Positions 22,403 through 36,086 are shown, counted from the stretch's first letter. The stretch: 64,000 bases of DNA from Symsagittifera roscoffensis (GCF_963678635.1 NC_087071.1:24442013-24506012), one strand, 5' to 3'. The notes: generated from the letters alone by a model not told the origin. Made by a program: numbers and translations.

Positions 22403-23753
22403 GCTCCACCAGCTATCTTTAAAAAATTATATTTTTTGCTAACTGATTCTGTCATTTGTAAAACTTGAAAATTTCAAAGTTTCAAAGCTCCACTAGCTTT
22501 CTTTAATAAATATATTTTTGCTAACTGATTCTGTCATTTGTAAAACTTGTAAATTTTCAAATATTCGTAGCTCGAATTGATTGCTGAAAATTCTCAGCTT
22601 TTTCGCAAACCGTTTTCGTCTTTGAAGAAACTTGAAAGAATTCAAACTTTTAAAGCTCAAATAGTTTGCTTGTAATCTTCTCTTGTTTCGCGAACCCTTT
22701 CTGCGTACGAGATAATTTGAACTATTTCAGATTCAAAGCTTGATTAGCTTGCTCAACTTTTCACGAACCGATTCCTTTTTTGAAATAATTTGAAATTTTT
22801 CAAATTTTCGAAACTCCAGTAGCTTGCTTGAAAAATTCAACAGTTTCACGAACAGTATTTCCTTGAAATAACTTGTTATATTTCAAAGATTCAAAGCTCA
22901 AAAGGATGCGTACAAATTTCAATATTTTCACGAACCAATTCCTTCTATAAAATAATTTGAATTATTTAAAAATTTTCTTAACTCCAATAGCTTGCTTGAA
23001 AAAATCAACATTTTTGCCAACAGATTCACTCTATGACATAACTTGAAAATATTTGAATCTTAAAAGCTCGAACAGCTTGCTAAACTAATTCAACCATTTT
23101 GCGAAAGCTTCTGTCAATTAGATAACTTGAAATATTTCAAATTTTCGTAGCTCAAATTGATAGCTGAAAAACTTCAACTTTTTCGCAATCCGTATTAGTC
23201 TTAGATGAAAATTTAAAGAAATCGAACTTTCAAAGCTCGAATAGCTTGCTTAAAAAATCCATTCTTTCTGCGAACTTATATAAATGACAGAATCGGTTTG
23301 CTAAAAATCTCAGCTGCTATATAAATGACAGAATTGGTTTGCTAAAAAAGATACTTTTTTAAGCTAGCTATTGGAGCTTTGAAACTTTGAAATTTAACAG
23401 GTTATTTTAAAGCATATTTCCCTTCGCGGAAGTATTGAATATTTCCACCAAGCAAGTCTAGCTCTGAATCTTCAATAGTTCAAGTTATCTCATACGCGGG
23501 CACGGTTCGCAAAAACAATGAAGTTCTTAAGCATTCTATTCGAGCTTTGAAAGTTTGAATTCTTTCAAGTTTTTTCAAAGACCTAAACGGTTTGCCAAAA
23601 AGCTGAAAGTTTTCAGCAAGCAATTTGAGCTACAAAATTTTGAAATATTTCAAGTTATTTAGATGACAGAAGCGGTTAGCAAAAAAGTGTAAGTTTATAG
23701 GCTAGCTTTTGGAGCTTTGATACTTTGAAATATAACAAGTTATTTCATAGAAG

Positions 23754-26455
23754 GAGTCCGTTCGTGGAAGGGTTGACTTTTTCAAGCGAGCTAGTCAAGC
23801 CCTGGATTTTTAATAGTTCAAGTTATCTCATACGCGGAACCGGTTCGCAAAAAGAATTGAGTTTTTAAGCAAGATATTCGAGCTTCGAAATTTTGAATTC
23901 TTTCAGTTTTCTTCAAAGACAAATACGGTTTGCAAAAAGCCGAGATTTGTCAGCCATCAAATTGAGCTACGAATTTTTGAAATGTTTCAAGCTATATAAA
24001 TGACAGAATCGGTTAGCAAAAAAGTGTAAGTTTTTAGGCTAGCTTTTGGAGCTTTGAAACTTTGAAATATAACAAATAATTTCACAGAAGGAATCCGTTC
24101 TGGGAAGGGTTGACTTTTTCAAGCAAGCTAGTCAAGCTCTGAATTTTGAATAGTTCAAGTTATCTCATACGCGGAACCGGTTCGCAAAAAGAATTGAGTT
24201 TTTAAGCAAGATATTCGAGCTTTGAAATGTTGAATTCTTTCAGCTTTCTTCAAAGACAAATACGGTTTGCAAAAAAGCTGAGATTTGTCAGCAATCAATT
24301 TGAGCTTCGAATTTTAGAAATATTTCAAGTTATATAAATGACAGAATCGATTAGCAAAAAGGTGTAAATTTTTAAGCTAGCTTTTGGAGCTTTGAAACTT
24401 TGAAATATAACAAATATTTTCACAGAAGGAATCCGTTCGTGGAAGGTTTGACTTTTTCCAGCAAGCTAGTCAAGCCCTGAATCCTAAATAGTTCAAGTTA
24501 TCTCATACGCGGAACCGGTTCGCAAAAAAAATTCAGTTTTTAAGCAAGATATTCGAGCTTTGAAATTTTGAAGTCTTTCAGTTGTCTTCAAAGACAAACA
24601 CGGTTTGCAAAAAAGCTGAGATTTGTCAGCAATCAATTTGAGCTACGAATTTTTGAAATAATTCAAGTTATAAAAATGACAGAATCGGTTAGCAAAAAAT
24701 GATACATTTTTAAGCTAGGTTTTGGAGCTTTGAAACTTTGAAATATAACAAATAATTTCACAGAAGGAATCCGTTCTGGGAAGGGTTGACTTTTTCAAGC
24801 AAGCTAGTCAAGCTCTGAATTTTGAATAGTTCAAGTTATCTCATACGCGGAACCGGTTCGCAAAAAGAATTGAGTTTTTAAGCAAGATATTTGAGCTTTG
24901 ATTTTTTGAATTCTTTCAGCTTTCTTCAAAGACAAATACGGTTTGCAAAAAAGCTGAGATTTGTCAGCAATCAATTTGAGCTTCGAATTTTAGAAATATT
25001 TCAAGTTATATAAATGACAGAATCGATTAGCAAAAAGGTGTAAATTTTTAAGCTAGCTTTTGGAGCTTTGAAACTTTGAAATATAACAAATATTTTCACA
25101 GAAGGAATCCGTTCGTGGAAGGGTTGACTTTTTCAAGCAAACTAGTCAAGCCCTGGATCCTAAATAGTTCAAGTTATCTCATACGCGGAACCGGTTCGCA
25201 AAAAAAATTCAGTTTTTAAGCAAGATATTCGAGCTTTGAAATTTTGAAGTCTTTCAGTTTTCTTCAAAGACAAATACGGTTTGCAAAAAAGCTGAGATTT
25301 GTCAGCAATCAATTTGAGCTACGAATTTTTGAAATAATTCAAGTTATAAAAATGACAGAATCGGTTAGCAAAAAAGTATACATTTTTAAGCTAGCTTTTG
25401 GAGCTTTGAAACTTTGAAATATAACAAATAATTTCACAGAAGGAATCCGTTCGTGGAAGGGTTGACTTTTTCAGGCAAGCTAGTCAAGCCCTGGATCCTA
25501 AATAGTTCAAGTTATCTCATAAAAGGAACCGGTTCGCAAAAAAATTGAGTTTTTAAGCAAGATATTCGAGCTTTGAAATTTTGAAGTCTTTCAGTTTTCT
25601 TCAAAGACAAATACGGTTTGCAAAAAAGCTGAGATTTGTCAGCAATCAATTTGAGCTACGAATTTTTGAAATATTTCAAGTTATATAAATGACAGAATCG
25701 ATTAGCAAAAAGGTGTAAATTTTTAAGCTAGCTTTTGGAGCTTTGAAACTTTGAAATATAACAAATATTTTCACAGAAGGAATCCGTTCGTGGAAGGGTT
25801 GACTTTTTCCAGCAAACTAGTCAAGCCCTGGATCCTAAATAGTTCAAGTTATCTCATACGCGGAACCGGTTCGCAAAAAAAATTCAGTTTTTAAGCAAGA
25901 TATTCGAGCTTTGAAATTTTGAAGTCTTTCAGTTTTCTTCAAAGACAAATACGGTTTGCAAAAAAGCTGAGATTTGTCAGCAATCAATTTGAGCTACGAA
26001 TTTTTGAAATAATTCAAGTTATAAAAATGACAGAATCGGTTAGCAAAAAAGTATACATTTTTAAGCTAGCTTTTGGAGCTTTGAAACTATGAAATATAAC
26101 AAATAATTTCACAGAAGGAATCCGTTCGTGGAAGGGTTGACTTTTTCAGGCAAGCTAGTCAAGCTCTGAATTTTAAATAGTTCAAGTTATCTCATACGCG
26201 AAATGGGTTTGCAAAAAGAATGGAGTATTTAAGCAAGCTATTCGAGCTCCGAAAGTTTTTATTCTTTCAAGTTTTTTTAAAGACGAAAACAATTTTCCAA
26301 AAAGCTGAGATTTTTCAGCAAGCGATTTGAGCTACGAAATTTTGAAACAATTCAAGGTACATGAATGATAGATCCGGCTCTCAAAAAAGTGTAAGTTTTT
26401 AAGCTCACTTTTGGAGCTTTGAAACTTTGAAATATAACAAGTTATTATATAGAAG
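23754..26455 (-). repeat. 338-bp four-monomer HOR sub-array (dimerised to 676 bp)
   Basis: The landmark GAATCCGTTC recurs at 24091, 24429, 24767, 25105, 25443, 25780 and 26118, all 337-338 bp apart. Alternate units are more alike than neighbours. Those at 24091 and 24767 share TTCTGGGAAGGG and CTCTGAATTTTGAATAG. Those at 25105 and 25780 share ATTTTCACAG and CAAACTAGTCAAGCCCTGG. The effective unit is therefore about 676 bp. Confidence 0.92.
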
Positions 26456-29129
26456 GAATCCGTTCGTGGAAGAGTTGACTTTTTCAAGCGTGCTAGTCAA
26501 GCCTTGGATCTTATATACTCCAAGTTATCTCATCCGCGGAACCAGTTTGCAAAAAAATTGAGTTTTTAGGCAAGATATTCGAGCTACAAAAATTTGAAAT
26601 AATTCGAGTTAAATAAATGACAGAACCGGTTAGCAAAAAAGTGTAATTTTTTAATTTTTAAGCTAGCTTTTGGAGCTTTGAATTCTTGAAATTTAACCAG
26701 TTATTTCATAGAAAGAGTCCGTTTGTGGAAGGGTTGACTTTTTCAAGCAAGTTAGTCAAGACCTGGATCTTAATTAGTTCAAAATATCTCATACACGAAA
26801 TCGGTTCGCAAAACGACCGGAGTTTTCAAGCAAGCTATTTGAGCTCTGCAAGTTTGGTTTCTTTCAAGTTTCTTCGAAAACGGAAACGGTTTGCGAAAAA
26901 ACTGAAATTTTTCAGCACGCAATTTGAGCTAGGAAAATTTGAAATGTTCCAAGTTATATAAATGACAGATCCGGTTATCAAAAAAGTGTAATTTTTTAGT
27001 TTTCAAGCTTGTTTTTGGAGCTTTGAAACTTTGAAATTTAACCAGTTATTTTATAGCATAATTCCGTTCGTGGAAGTATTGAATACTTCAAGTAAGCTAG
27101 CCTACCTCTGAATCTTCAATAGCTCAAGTTATCTCATACGCGGAATCGGTTCGCAAAAAGAATGAAGTTCTTAAGCATTCTTTTCGAGCTTTGAAAGTTT
27201 GAATTCTTTCAAGTTTTTTCAAAGACGAAAACGGTTCGCCAAAAAGCTGAGTTTTTTCAGCAAGCAATTTGAGCTACGAAATTTTGAAATATCCCAAATT
27301 TTTTAATTGACAGAACCGGTTAGCATAAAAGTGTATATTCTTAAAGTTTTTAAGCTAGATTTTGGAGCTTTGAACGTTGAAATTTAACCAGTTTTTTTAT
27401 TGCATAATTCCGTTCGTGGAAATATTGAATATTTCCACCAAGCTAGTCTAGCTCTGAATTTTCAAAAATTCAAGTTATCTCATACGCGGAATCGGTTCGC
27501 AAAAAAAATGAAGTTCTTAAGTATTCTATTTGAGCTTTGAAAGTTTGAATTCTTTCAAGTTTTTTCAAAGACGAAAACGGTTTGCCAAAAAGCTGAGTTT
27601 TTTCAGCAAGCAATTTGAGCTACGAAATCTTGAAATACCCCAAGTTTTATAATTGACAGAACCGGTTAGCAACAAAGTGTATTTTTTTAATTTTCAGTTA
27701 GCTTTTTGAGCTTTGAAACTTTGAAATTTAACCAGTTATTTTATAGCATAATTCCGTTCGTGGAAGTATTGAATATTTCCACCAAGCTAGTCTAGCTCTG
27801 AATTTTCAAAAATTCAAGTTATCTCATACGCGGAATCGGTTCACAAAAGAATGAAGTTCTTAAGTATTCTATTCGAGCTCTGAAAGTTTGAATTCTTTCA
27901 CGTTTTTTCAAAGAAGAAAACGGTTTACCAAAAAACTGAAATTTTTCAGCAAGCAATTTGAGCTACGAAATTTTGAAATACCCCAAGTTTTATAATTGAC
28001 AGAACCGGTTAGCAACAAAGTGTATTTTTTTAATTTTCAGCTAGCTTTTGGAGCTTTGGAACTTTGAAATTTAACCAGTTATTTTATAGCATAATTCCGT
28101 TCGTGGAAGTATTGAATATTTCCACCAAGCTAGTCTAGCTCTGAATTTTCAAAAATTCAAGTTATCTCATACGCGGAATCGGTTCACAAAAGAATGAAAT
28201 TCTTAAGTATTCTATTTGAACTTTGAAAGTTTGAATTCTTTCAAGTTTTTTCAAAGACGAAAACGGTTTGTCAAAAAGCTGAGTTTTTTCAGCAAGCAAT
28301 TTGAGCTACGAAATTTTGAAGTATCCCAAGTTTTATAATTGACAGAACCGGTTAGCAACAAAGTGTAATTTTTTAATTTTCAGCTAGCTTTTAGAGCTTT
28401 GAATCTTTGAAATTTAACCAGTTATTTTATAGCATAATTCCGTTTGTGGAATTATTGAATATTTCCACCAAGCCAGTCTAGCAATGAAGCTTCAAAAATT
28501 CAAGTTATCTCATAAGCGGAATCGGTTCGCAAAAAGAATGAAGTTCTTACGCATTCTTTTCGAGCTTTAAAAATTCGAATTCTTTCAAGTTTTTTCAAAG
28601 ACGAAAACGGTTTGCCAAAAAGCTGAGTTTTTTCAGCAAGCGATTTGAGCTACGAATTTTTGAAACAATTCCAGTTACATAAATGACAGAATCCGTTAGC
28701 AAAAAAAGTGTAAGTTTTTATTCTAGCTTTTGGAGCTTTGAAACTTTGAAACATAACAAGTTATTTCATAGAAGGAATCCGTTCGTGGAAGGGTTGACTT
28801 TTTGAAGCGAGCTAGTCAAGCCGTGGATCTTAAATACTTCAAGTTATCTCATACGCGGAACCGGTTCGCAAAAAGAATTGAGTTTTTAAGCAAGATATTC
28901 GAGCTTTGAAAGTTTGAATTCTTTCAATTTTTTCATAGACGATAACGGTTTACCAAAAAGCTGAAATTTTTCAGCAAACAGTTTGAGCTACGAAATTTTG
29001 AAATATCCCAAGTTGTATTAATTGACAGAAACGGTTAGCAAAAAATGTAATTTTTAAATTTTAAACTAGCTTTTGGAGCTTCGAAACTTTGAAATTTAAC
29101 CAGTTATTTTATAGCATAATTCCGTTCGT
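26456..29129 (-). repeat. Four-monomer HOR units with TTTTAAT-expanded monomer a
   Basis: Reverse units of about 340 bp. A set of three near-identical units begins near 27409, 27750 and 28093, sharing TTTCCACCAAGCTAGTCTAG and TGAATTTTCAAAAATTC. The stretch 28180-28670 is repeated at 30463-30955 (offset 2283), with the shared variant GAAGTATCCCAAG. Confidence 0.82.
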
Positions 29130-29510
29130 GGAAGTATTGAATATTTCAAGCAAGCTAGTCTACCTCTGAATCTTCAATAGTTCAAGTTATCTCATACGCG
29201 GAATCGGTTTGCAAAAAGAATGAAGTTCTTAAGCTCTCTTTTTGAGCTTTGAAAGTTTGAATTCTTTCAAGTTTTTTCAGAGACGAAAACAATTTGCTAA
29301 AAAGCTGAAACTTTTCAGCAAACAATTTGAGCTACGAAATTTTGAAATATTTCAAGTTATATAATTAACAGAATCTTTTAGCAAAAAAGTGTATATTTTT
29401 AAATTTTAAGCTAGCTTTTGGAGCTTAGAAACTTTGAAATTTAACCAGTTATTTTATAGCATAATTCCGTTCGTGGAAGTATTGAATATTTCAAGCAAGC
29501 TAGTCTACCT

Positions 29511-29530
29511 CTGAATCTTAAGCACTCTTT
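29511..29530 (-). repeat. Deletion scar CTGAATCTTAAGCACTC in the 908-bp unit
   Basis: CTGAATCTT is joined to AAGCACTCTTTTCG, skipping about 62 bp that include a monomer core (CAATAGTTC ... GAAGTTCTT). The deletion could have used CTT on both sides. The same joint recurs near 31460 and 32371, tying the three 908-bp copies to one ancestor. Confidence 0.83.
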
Positions 29531-30010
29531 TCGAGCTTTGAAAGTTTGAATTCTTTCAAGTTTTTTCAGAGACGAAAACAATTTGCTAAAAAAGCTGAGA
29601 TTTTTCAGCAAGCAATTTGAGCTACGAAAGTTTGAAATATTTCAAATTTTATATATGACAGAATCTGTTAGCAAAAAAGTGTAATTTTTTAAGCTAGATT
29701 TCGGAGCTTTGAAACTTTGAAATATAACAACTTATTTCATAGAAGGTATCATCCGTTCGTGGAAGGGTTGACTTTTTCAAGCAAGCTAGTCAAGCCCTGG
29801 ATCTTAAATCGTTCAAGTTATCTCATACGCGGAACCGTTTCGCAAAAAGAATTGAGTTTTTAAGCAAAATAGTCGAGCTTTGAAAAATTGATTTCTTTCA
29901 ATTTTCTTCAAAGACAAATACGGTTTGCGAAAAAGCTGAAATTTTTCACCAATCAATTTGAGCTACGAAATTTTGAAATATTCCAAGTTATATATATGAC
30001 AGAACCGGTT

Positions 30011-30030
30011 AGCAAAAAGTTAGCATAATT
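30011..30030 (-). repeat. Deletion scar shared by five units (AGCAAAAAGTTAGCATAA)
   Basis: Here AGCAAAAAG joins TTAGCATAATTCCG directly. In normal units these are separated by roughly a monomer (the rest of type a and part of type d). AGCA occurs on both sides and may have guided the deletion. The same joint is at 31956, 32863, 33140 and 34801, so it was copied after it formed. Confidence 0.85.
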
Positions 30031-33000
30031 CCGCTCGTGGAAGTATTGAATATTTCAAGCAAGCTAGTCTACCTCTGAATCTTCAATAGTTCAAGTTATC
30101 TCATACGCGGAACCGGTTCGCAAAAAAAAATTGAGTTTTTAAGCAAGATATTCAAGCTTCGAAAATTTGAATTCTTTCAAGTTTTTTCAAAGACAAAAAA
30201 CGGTTTGCCAAAAAGCTGAGTTTTTTCAGCAAGCAATTTGAGCTACGAAATTTTGAAATATTCCAAGTTAAATAAATGACAGAGAACCGGTTAGCAAAAA
30301 AGTGTAATTTTTTAATTTTTAAGCTAGCTTTTGGAGCTTTGAAACTTTGAAATTTAACCAGTTTTTTTATAGCATAACTCCACTTGTGGAAGTATTGAAT
30401 ATTTCCACCAAGCTAGTCTAGCTCTGAATTTTCAAAAATTCAAGTTATCTCATACGCGGAATCGGTTCACAAAAAGAATGAAGTTCTTAAGTATTCTATT
30501 TGAACTTTGAAAGTTTGAATTCTTTCAAGTTTTTTCAAAGACGAAAACGGTTTGTCAAAAAGCTGAGTTTTTTCAGCAAGCAATTTGAGCTACGAAATTT
30601 TGAAGTATCCCAAGTTTTATAATTGACAGAACCGGTTAGCAACAAAGTGTAATTTTTTAATTTTCAGCTAGCTTTTAGAGCTTTGAAACTTTGAAATTTA
30701 ACCAGTTATTTTATAGCATAATTCCGTTTGTGGAATTATTGAATATTTCCACCAAGCCAGTCTAGCAATGAATCTTCAAAAATTCAAGTTATCTCATAAG
30801 CGGAATCGGTTCGCAAAAAGAATGAAGTTCTTAAGCATTCTTTTCGAGCTTTAAAAATTCGAATTCTTTCAAGTTTTTTCAAAGATGAAAACGGTTTGCC
30901 AAAAAGCTGAGTTTTTTCAGCAAGCAGTTTGAGCTACGAAATTTTGAAATATTCCAAGTTAAATAAATGACAGAGAACCGGTTAGCAAAAAGTGTAATTT
31001 TTTAATTTTAAACTAGCTTTTGGAGCTTTGAAACTTTGAAATTTAACCAGTTATTTTATAGCATATTTCCGTTTGTTGAATTATTGAATATTTCAAGCAA
31101 GCTAGTCTACCTCTGAATCTTCAATAGTTCAAGTTATCTCATACGCGGAATCGGTTTGCAAAAAGAATGAAATTCTTAAGCACTCTTTTTGAGCTTTGAA
31201 AGTTTGAATTCTTTCAAGTTTTTTCAGAGACGAAAACAATTTGCTAAAAAGCTGAAATTTTTCAGCAAACAATTTGAGCTACGAAATTTTGAAATTTTTC
31301 AAGTTATATAATTAACAGAATCTTTTAGCAAAAAAGTGTATATCTTTAAATTTTAAGCTAGCTTTTGGAGCTTAGAAACTTTGAAATTTAACCAGTTATT
31401 TTATAGCATAATTCCGTTCGTGGAAGTATTGAATATTTCAAGCAAGCTAGTCTACCTCTGAATCTTAAGCACTCTTTTCGAGCTTTGAAAGTTTGAGTTC
31501 TTTCAAGTTATTTCAGAGACGAAAACAATTTGCTAAAAACCTGAGATTTTTCAGCAAGCAATTTGAGCTACGAAAATTTGAAATATTTCAAGTTTTATAA
31601 ATGACAGAATCTGTTAGCAAAAAAGTGTAATTTTTTAAGCTAGATTTCGGAGCTTTGAAACTTTGAAATATAACAACTTATTTCATAGAAGGTATCATCC
31701 GTTCGTGGAAGGGTTGACTTTTTCAAGCAAGCTAGTCAAGCCCTGGATCTTAAATCGTTCAAGTTATCTCATACGCGGAACCGTTTCGCAAAAAGAATTG
31801 AGTTTTTAATCAAAATAGTCGAGCTTTGAAACATTGATTTCTTTCAATTTTCTTCAAAGACAAATACGGTTTGCGAAAAAGCTGAAATTTTTCACCAATC
31901 AATTTGAGCTACGAAATTTTGAATTATTCCAAGTTATATATATGACAGAACCGGTTAGCAAAAAGTTAGCATAATTCCGTTCGTGGAAGTATTGAATATT
32001 TCAAGCAAGCTAGTCTACCTCTGAATCTTCAATAGTTCAAGTTATCTCATACGCGGAATCGGTTTGCAAAAAGAATGAAGTTCTTAAGCACTCTTTTTGA
32101 GCTTTGAAAGTTTGAATTCTTTCAAGTTTTTTCAGAGACGAAAACAATTTGCTAAAAAGCGGAAATTTTTCAGCAAACAATTTGAGCTACGAAATTTTGA
32201 AATTTTTCAAGTTATATAATTAACAGAATCTTTTAGCAAAAAAGTGTATATTTTTAAATTTTAAGCTAGCTTTTGGAGCTTAGAAACTTTGAAATTTAAC
32301 CAGTAATTTTATAGCATAATTCCGTTCGTGGAAGTATTGGATATTTTAAGCAAGCTAGTCTACCTCTGAATCTTAAGCACTCTTTTCGAGCTTTGAAAGT
32401 TTGAATTCTTTCAAGTTTTTTCAGAGACGAAAACAATTTGCTAAAAAGCTGAGATTTTTCAGCAAGCAATTTGAGCTACGAAAATTTGAAATATTTCAAG
32501 TTTTATAAATGACAGAATCTGTTAGCAAAAAAGTGTAATTTTTTAAGCTAGATTTCGGAGCTTTGAAACTTTGAAATATAACAACTTATTTCATAGAAGG
32601 TATCATCCGTTCGTGGAAGGGTTGACTTTTTCAAGCAAGCTAGTCAAGCCCTGGATCTTAAATCGTTCAAGTTATCTCATACGCGGAACCGTTTCGCAAA
32701 AAGAATTGAGTTTTTAATCAAAATAGTCGAGCTTTGAAAAATTGATTTCTTTCAATTTTCTTCAAAGACAAATACGGTTTGCGAAAAAGCTGAAATTTTT
32801 CACCAATCAATTTGAGCTACGAAATTTTGAATTATTCCAAGTTATATATATGACAGAACCGGTTAGCAAAAAGTTAGCATAATTCCGCTCGTGGAAGTAT
32901 TGAATATTTCAAGCAAGCTAGTCTACCTCTGAATCTTCAATAGTTCAAGTTATGTCATACGCGGAACCGGTTCGCAAAAAAAATTGAGTTTTTAAGCAAG

Positions 33001-33187
33001 ATATTCAAGCTTTGAAACATTGATTTCTTTCAATTTTCTTCAAAGACAAATACGGTTTGCGAAAAAGCTGAAATTTTTCACCAATCAATTTGAGCTACGA
33101 AATTTTGAAATATTCCAAGTTATATATATGACAGAACCGGTTAGCAAAAAGTTAGCATAATTCCGCTCGTGGAAGTATTGAATATTT

Positions 33188-36086
33188 CCACCGTGCTAGT
33201 CTAGCCCTGAATCTTCAATAATTCAAGTTATCTCATACACGGAACCGGTTCGCAAAAAAAATTGAGTTTTTAAGCAAGATTTTCAAGCTTTGAAAATTTG
33301 AATTCTTTCAAGTTTTTTCAAAGACAAAAACGGTTTGCCATAAAGCTGAGTTTTTTCAGCAAGCAATTTGAGCTACGAAATTTTGAAATATTCCAAGTTA
33401 AATAAATGGCAGAGAACCGGTTAGCAAAAAAAAGTGTAATTTTTTAATTTTTAAGCTAGTTTTTGGAGCTTTGAAACTTTGAAATTTAACCAGTTAGTTT
33501 ATAGCATAACTCCGTTTGTGGAAGTATTGAATATTTCCACCAACCTAGTCTAGCTCTGAATCTTCAATAATTCAAGTTATCTCATACGCGGAATCGGTTC
33601 GCAAAAAAAATGAAGTTCTTAAGTATTCTATTCGAGCTTTGAAAGTTTGAATTCTTTCAAATTTTTTCAAAGACGAAAACGGTTTGCCAAAAAGCTGAAA
33701 TTTTTCAGCAAGCAATTTGTGCTACGAAATTTTGAAATATTCCAAGTTAAATAAATGACAGAGAACCGGTTGGCAAAAAAGTGTAATTTTTTAATTTTTA
33801 AGCTAGATTTTGGAGCTTTGAAACTTTGAAATTTAACCAGTTATTTTATAGCAAAATTCCGCTCGTGGAAGTATTGAATATTTCAAGCAAGCTAGTCTAC
33901 CTCTGAATCTTCAATAGTTCAAGTTATCTCTTACGCGGAACCGGTTCGCAAAAAGAATTGAGTTTTTAAGCGAGATATTGAAGCTTTGAAAATTTGAATT
34001 CTTTCAAGTTTTTTCAAAGACAAAAACGGTTTGCCAAAAAGCTGAAATTTTTCAGCAAGCAATTTGAGCTACGAAATTTTGAAATACCCCAAGTTTTATA
34101 ATTGACAGAACCGGTTAGCAACAAAGTGTATTTTTTTAATTTTCAGCTAGCTTTTGGAGCTTTGGAACTTTGAAATTTAACCAGTTATTTTATAGCATAA
34201 TTCCGTTCGTGGAAGTATTGAATATTTCCACCAAGCTAGTCTAGCTCTGAATTTTCAAAAATTCAAGTTATTTCATACGCGGAATCGGTTCACAAAAGAA
34301 TGAAATTCTTAAGTATTCTATTTGAACTTTGAAAGTTTGAATTCTTTCAAGTTTTTTCAGAGACGAAAACAATTTGCTAAAAAGCTGAGATTTTTCAGCA
34401 AGCAATTTGAGCTACGAAAATTTGAAATATTTCAAGTTTTATAAATGACAGAATCTGTTAGCAAAAAAGTGTAATTTTTTAAGCTAGATTTCGGAGCTTT
34501 GAAACTTTGAAATATAACAACTTATTTCATAGAAGGTATCATCCGTTCGTGAAAGGCTTGACTTTTTCAAGCAAGCTAGTCAAGCCCTGGATCTTAAATC
34601 GTTCAAGTTATCTCATACGCGGAACCGTTTCGCAAAAAGAATTGAGTTTTTAATCAAAATAGTCGAGCTTTGAAAAATTGATTTCTTTCAATTTTCTTCA
34701 AAGACAAATACGGTTTGCGAAAAAGCTGAAATTTTTCACCAATCAATTTGAGCTACGAAATTTTGAATTATTCCAAGTTATATATATGACAGAACCGGTT
34801 AGCAAAAAGTTAGCATAATTCCGCTCGTGGAAGTATTGAATATTTCAAGCAAGCTAGTCTACCTCTGAATCTTCAATAGTTCAAGTTATGTCATACGCGG
34901 AACCGGTTCGCAAAAAAAATTGAGTTTTTAAGCAAGATATTCAAGCTTTGAAAGTTTGAATTCTTTCAAGTTTTTTCAAAGACGAAAACGGTTTACCAAA
35001 AAGCTGAATTTTTTCAGCAAGCAATTTGACTAACGAAATTTTGAAATATTCCAAGTTATAAAAATGACAGAACCGGTTAGCAAAAAAGTGTATTTTTTGA
35101 ATTATTAAGCAATTTTTTGGAGCTTTGAAACTTTGAAATTTAACCAGTTATTTTATAGCATAACTCCGTTCGTGGAAGTATTGAATATTTCCACCGTGCT
35201 AGTCTAGCCCTGAATCTTCAATAATTCAAGTTATCTCATACACGGAACCGGTTCGCAAAAAAAATTGAGTTTTTAAGCAAGATTTTCAAGCTTTGAAAAT
35301 TTGAATTCTTTCAAGTTTTTTCAAAGACAAAAACGGTTTGCCATAAAGCTGAGTTTTTTCAGCAAGCAATTTGAGCTACGAATTTTTGAAATATTCCAAG
35401 TTAAATAAATGACAGAGAACCGGTTAGCAAAAAAGTTTAATTTTTTTAATTTTCAAGCTAGTTTTTGGAGCTTTGAAACTTTGAAATTTAACCAGTTAGT
35501 TTATAGCATAACTCCGTTTGTGGAAGTATTGAATATTTCCACCAACCTAGTCTAGCTCTGAATCTTCAATAATTCAAGTTATCTCATACGCGGAATCGGT
35601 TCGCAAAAAAAATGAAGTTCTTAAGTATTCTATTCGAGCTTTGAAAGTTTGAATTCTTTCAAATTTTTTCAAAGACGAAAACGGTTTGCCAAAAAGCTGA
35701 AATTTTTCAGCAAGCAATTTGTGCTACGAAATTTTGAAATATTCCAAGTTAAATAAATGACAGAGAACCGGTTGGCAAAAAAGTGTAATTTTTTAATTTT
35801 TAAGCTAGATTTTGGAGCTTTGAAACTTTGAAATTTAACCAGTTATTTTATAGCAAAATTCCGCTCGTGGAAGTATTGAATATTTCAAGCAAGCTAGTCT
35901 ACCTCTGAATCTTCAATAGTTCAAGTTATCTCTTACGCGGAACCGGTTCGCAAAAAGAATTGAGTTTTTAAGCGAGATATTGAAGCTTTGAAAATTTGAA
36001 TTCTTTCAAGTTTTTTCAAAGACAAAAACGGTTTGCCAAAAAGCTGAAATTTTTCAGCAAGCAATTTGAGCTACGAAATTTTGAAT
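33188..36086 (-). repeat. About 0.9-kb segment duplicated at a 2003-bp offset
   Basis: Sequence from TTCCACCGTGCTAGTCTAGC (33186) to about 34083 recurs at 35189-36086 with very few changes. The two copies part at CGAAATTTTGAAATACCCC versus CGAAATTTTGAATTATTCC. The interval between copies (34084-35190) is a mosaic of the 27-28 kb and 32-kb units. Confidence 0.85.

Larger units (their letters stand above)
21531..23275 (+). repeat. Mixed satellite monomers before the orientation switch
   Basis: Forward monomers related to the preceding six-mer, but with irregular spacing (the next CATTCG landmark falls 689 bp on, at 22214). It includes a doubled CGTAAAATTTCAACCC monomer near 21790-21890 and two 46-bp minisatellite blocks. 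The forward array stops at CTTTCTGCGAAC (23275), in the middle of a monomer core. Confidence 0.82.
29130..32890 (-). repeat. 908-bp composite HOR unit, three copies
   Basis: A 908-bp unit recurs at about 29130-30040, 31075-31985 and 31985-32890. The marker GGTATCATCCGTTCG lies near 29745, 31691 and 32599, with a partial fourth copy near 34535. Each copy carries the same two deletion scars (see separate entries) and a 3-bp insertion giving TATCATCC in place of ATCC. Between the first and second copies lies an intervening section of about 1 kb (30040-31075) derived from the 28.2-kb units. Confidence 0.85.
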
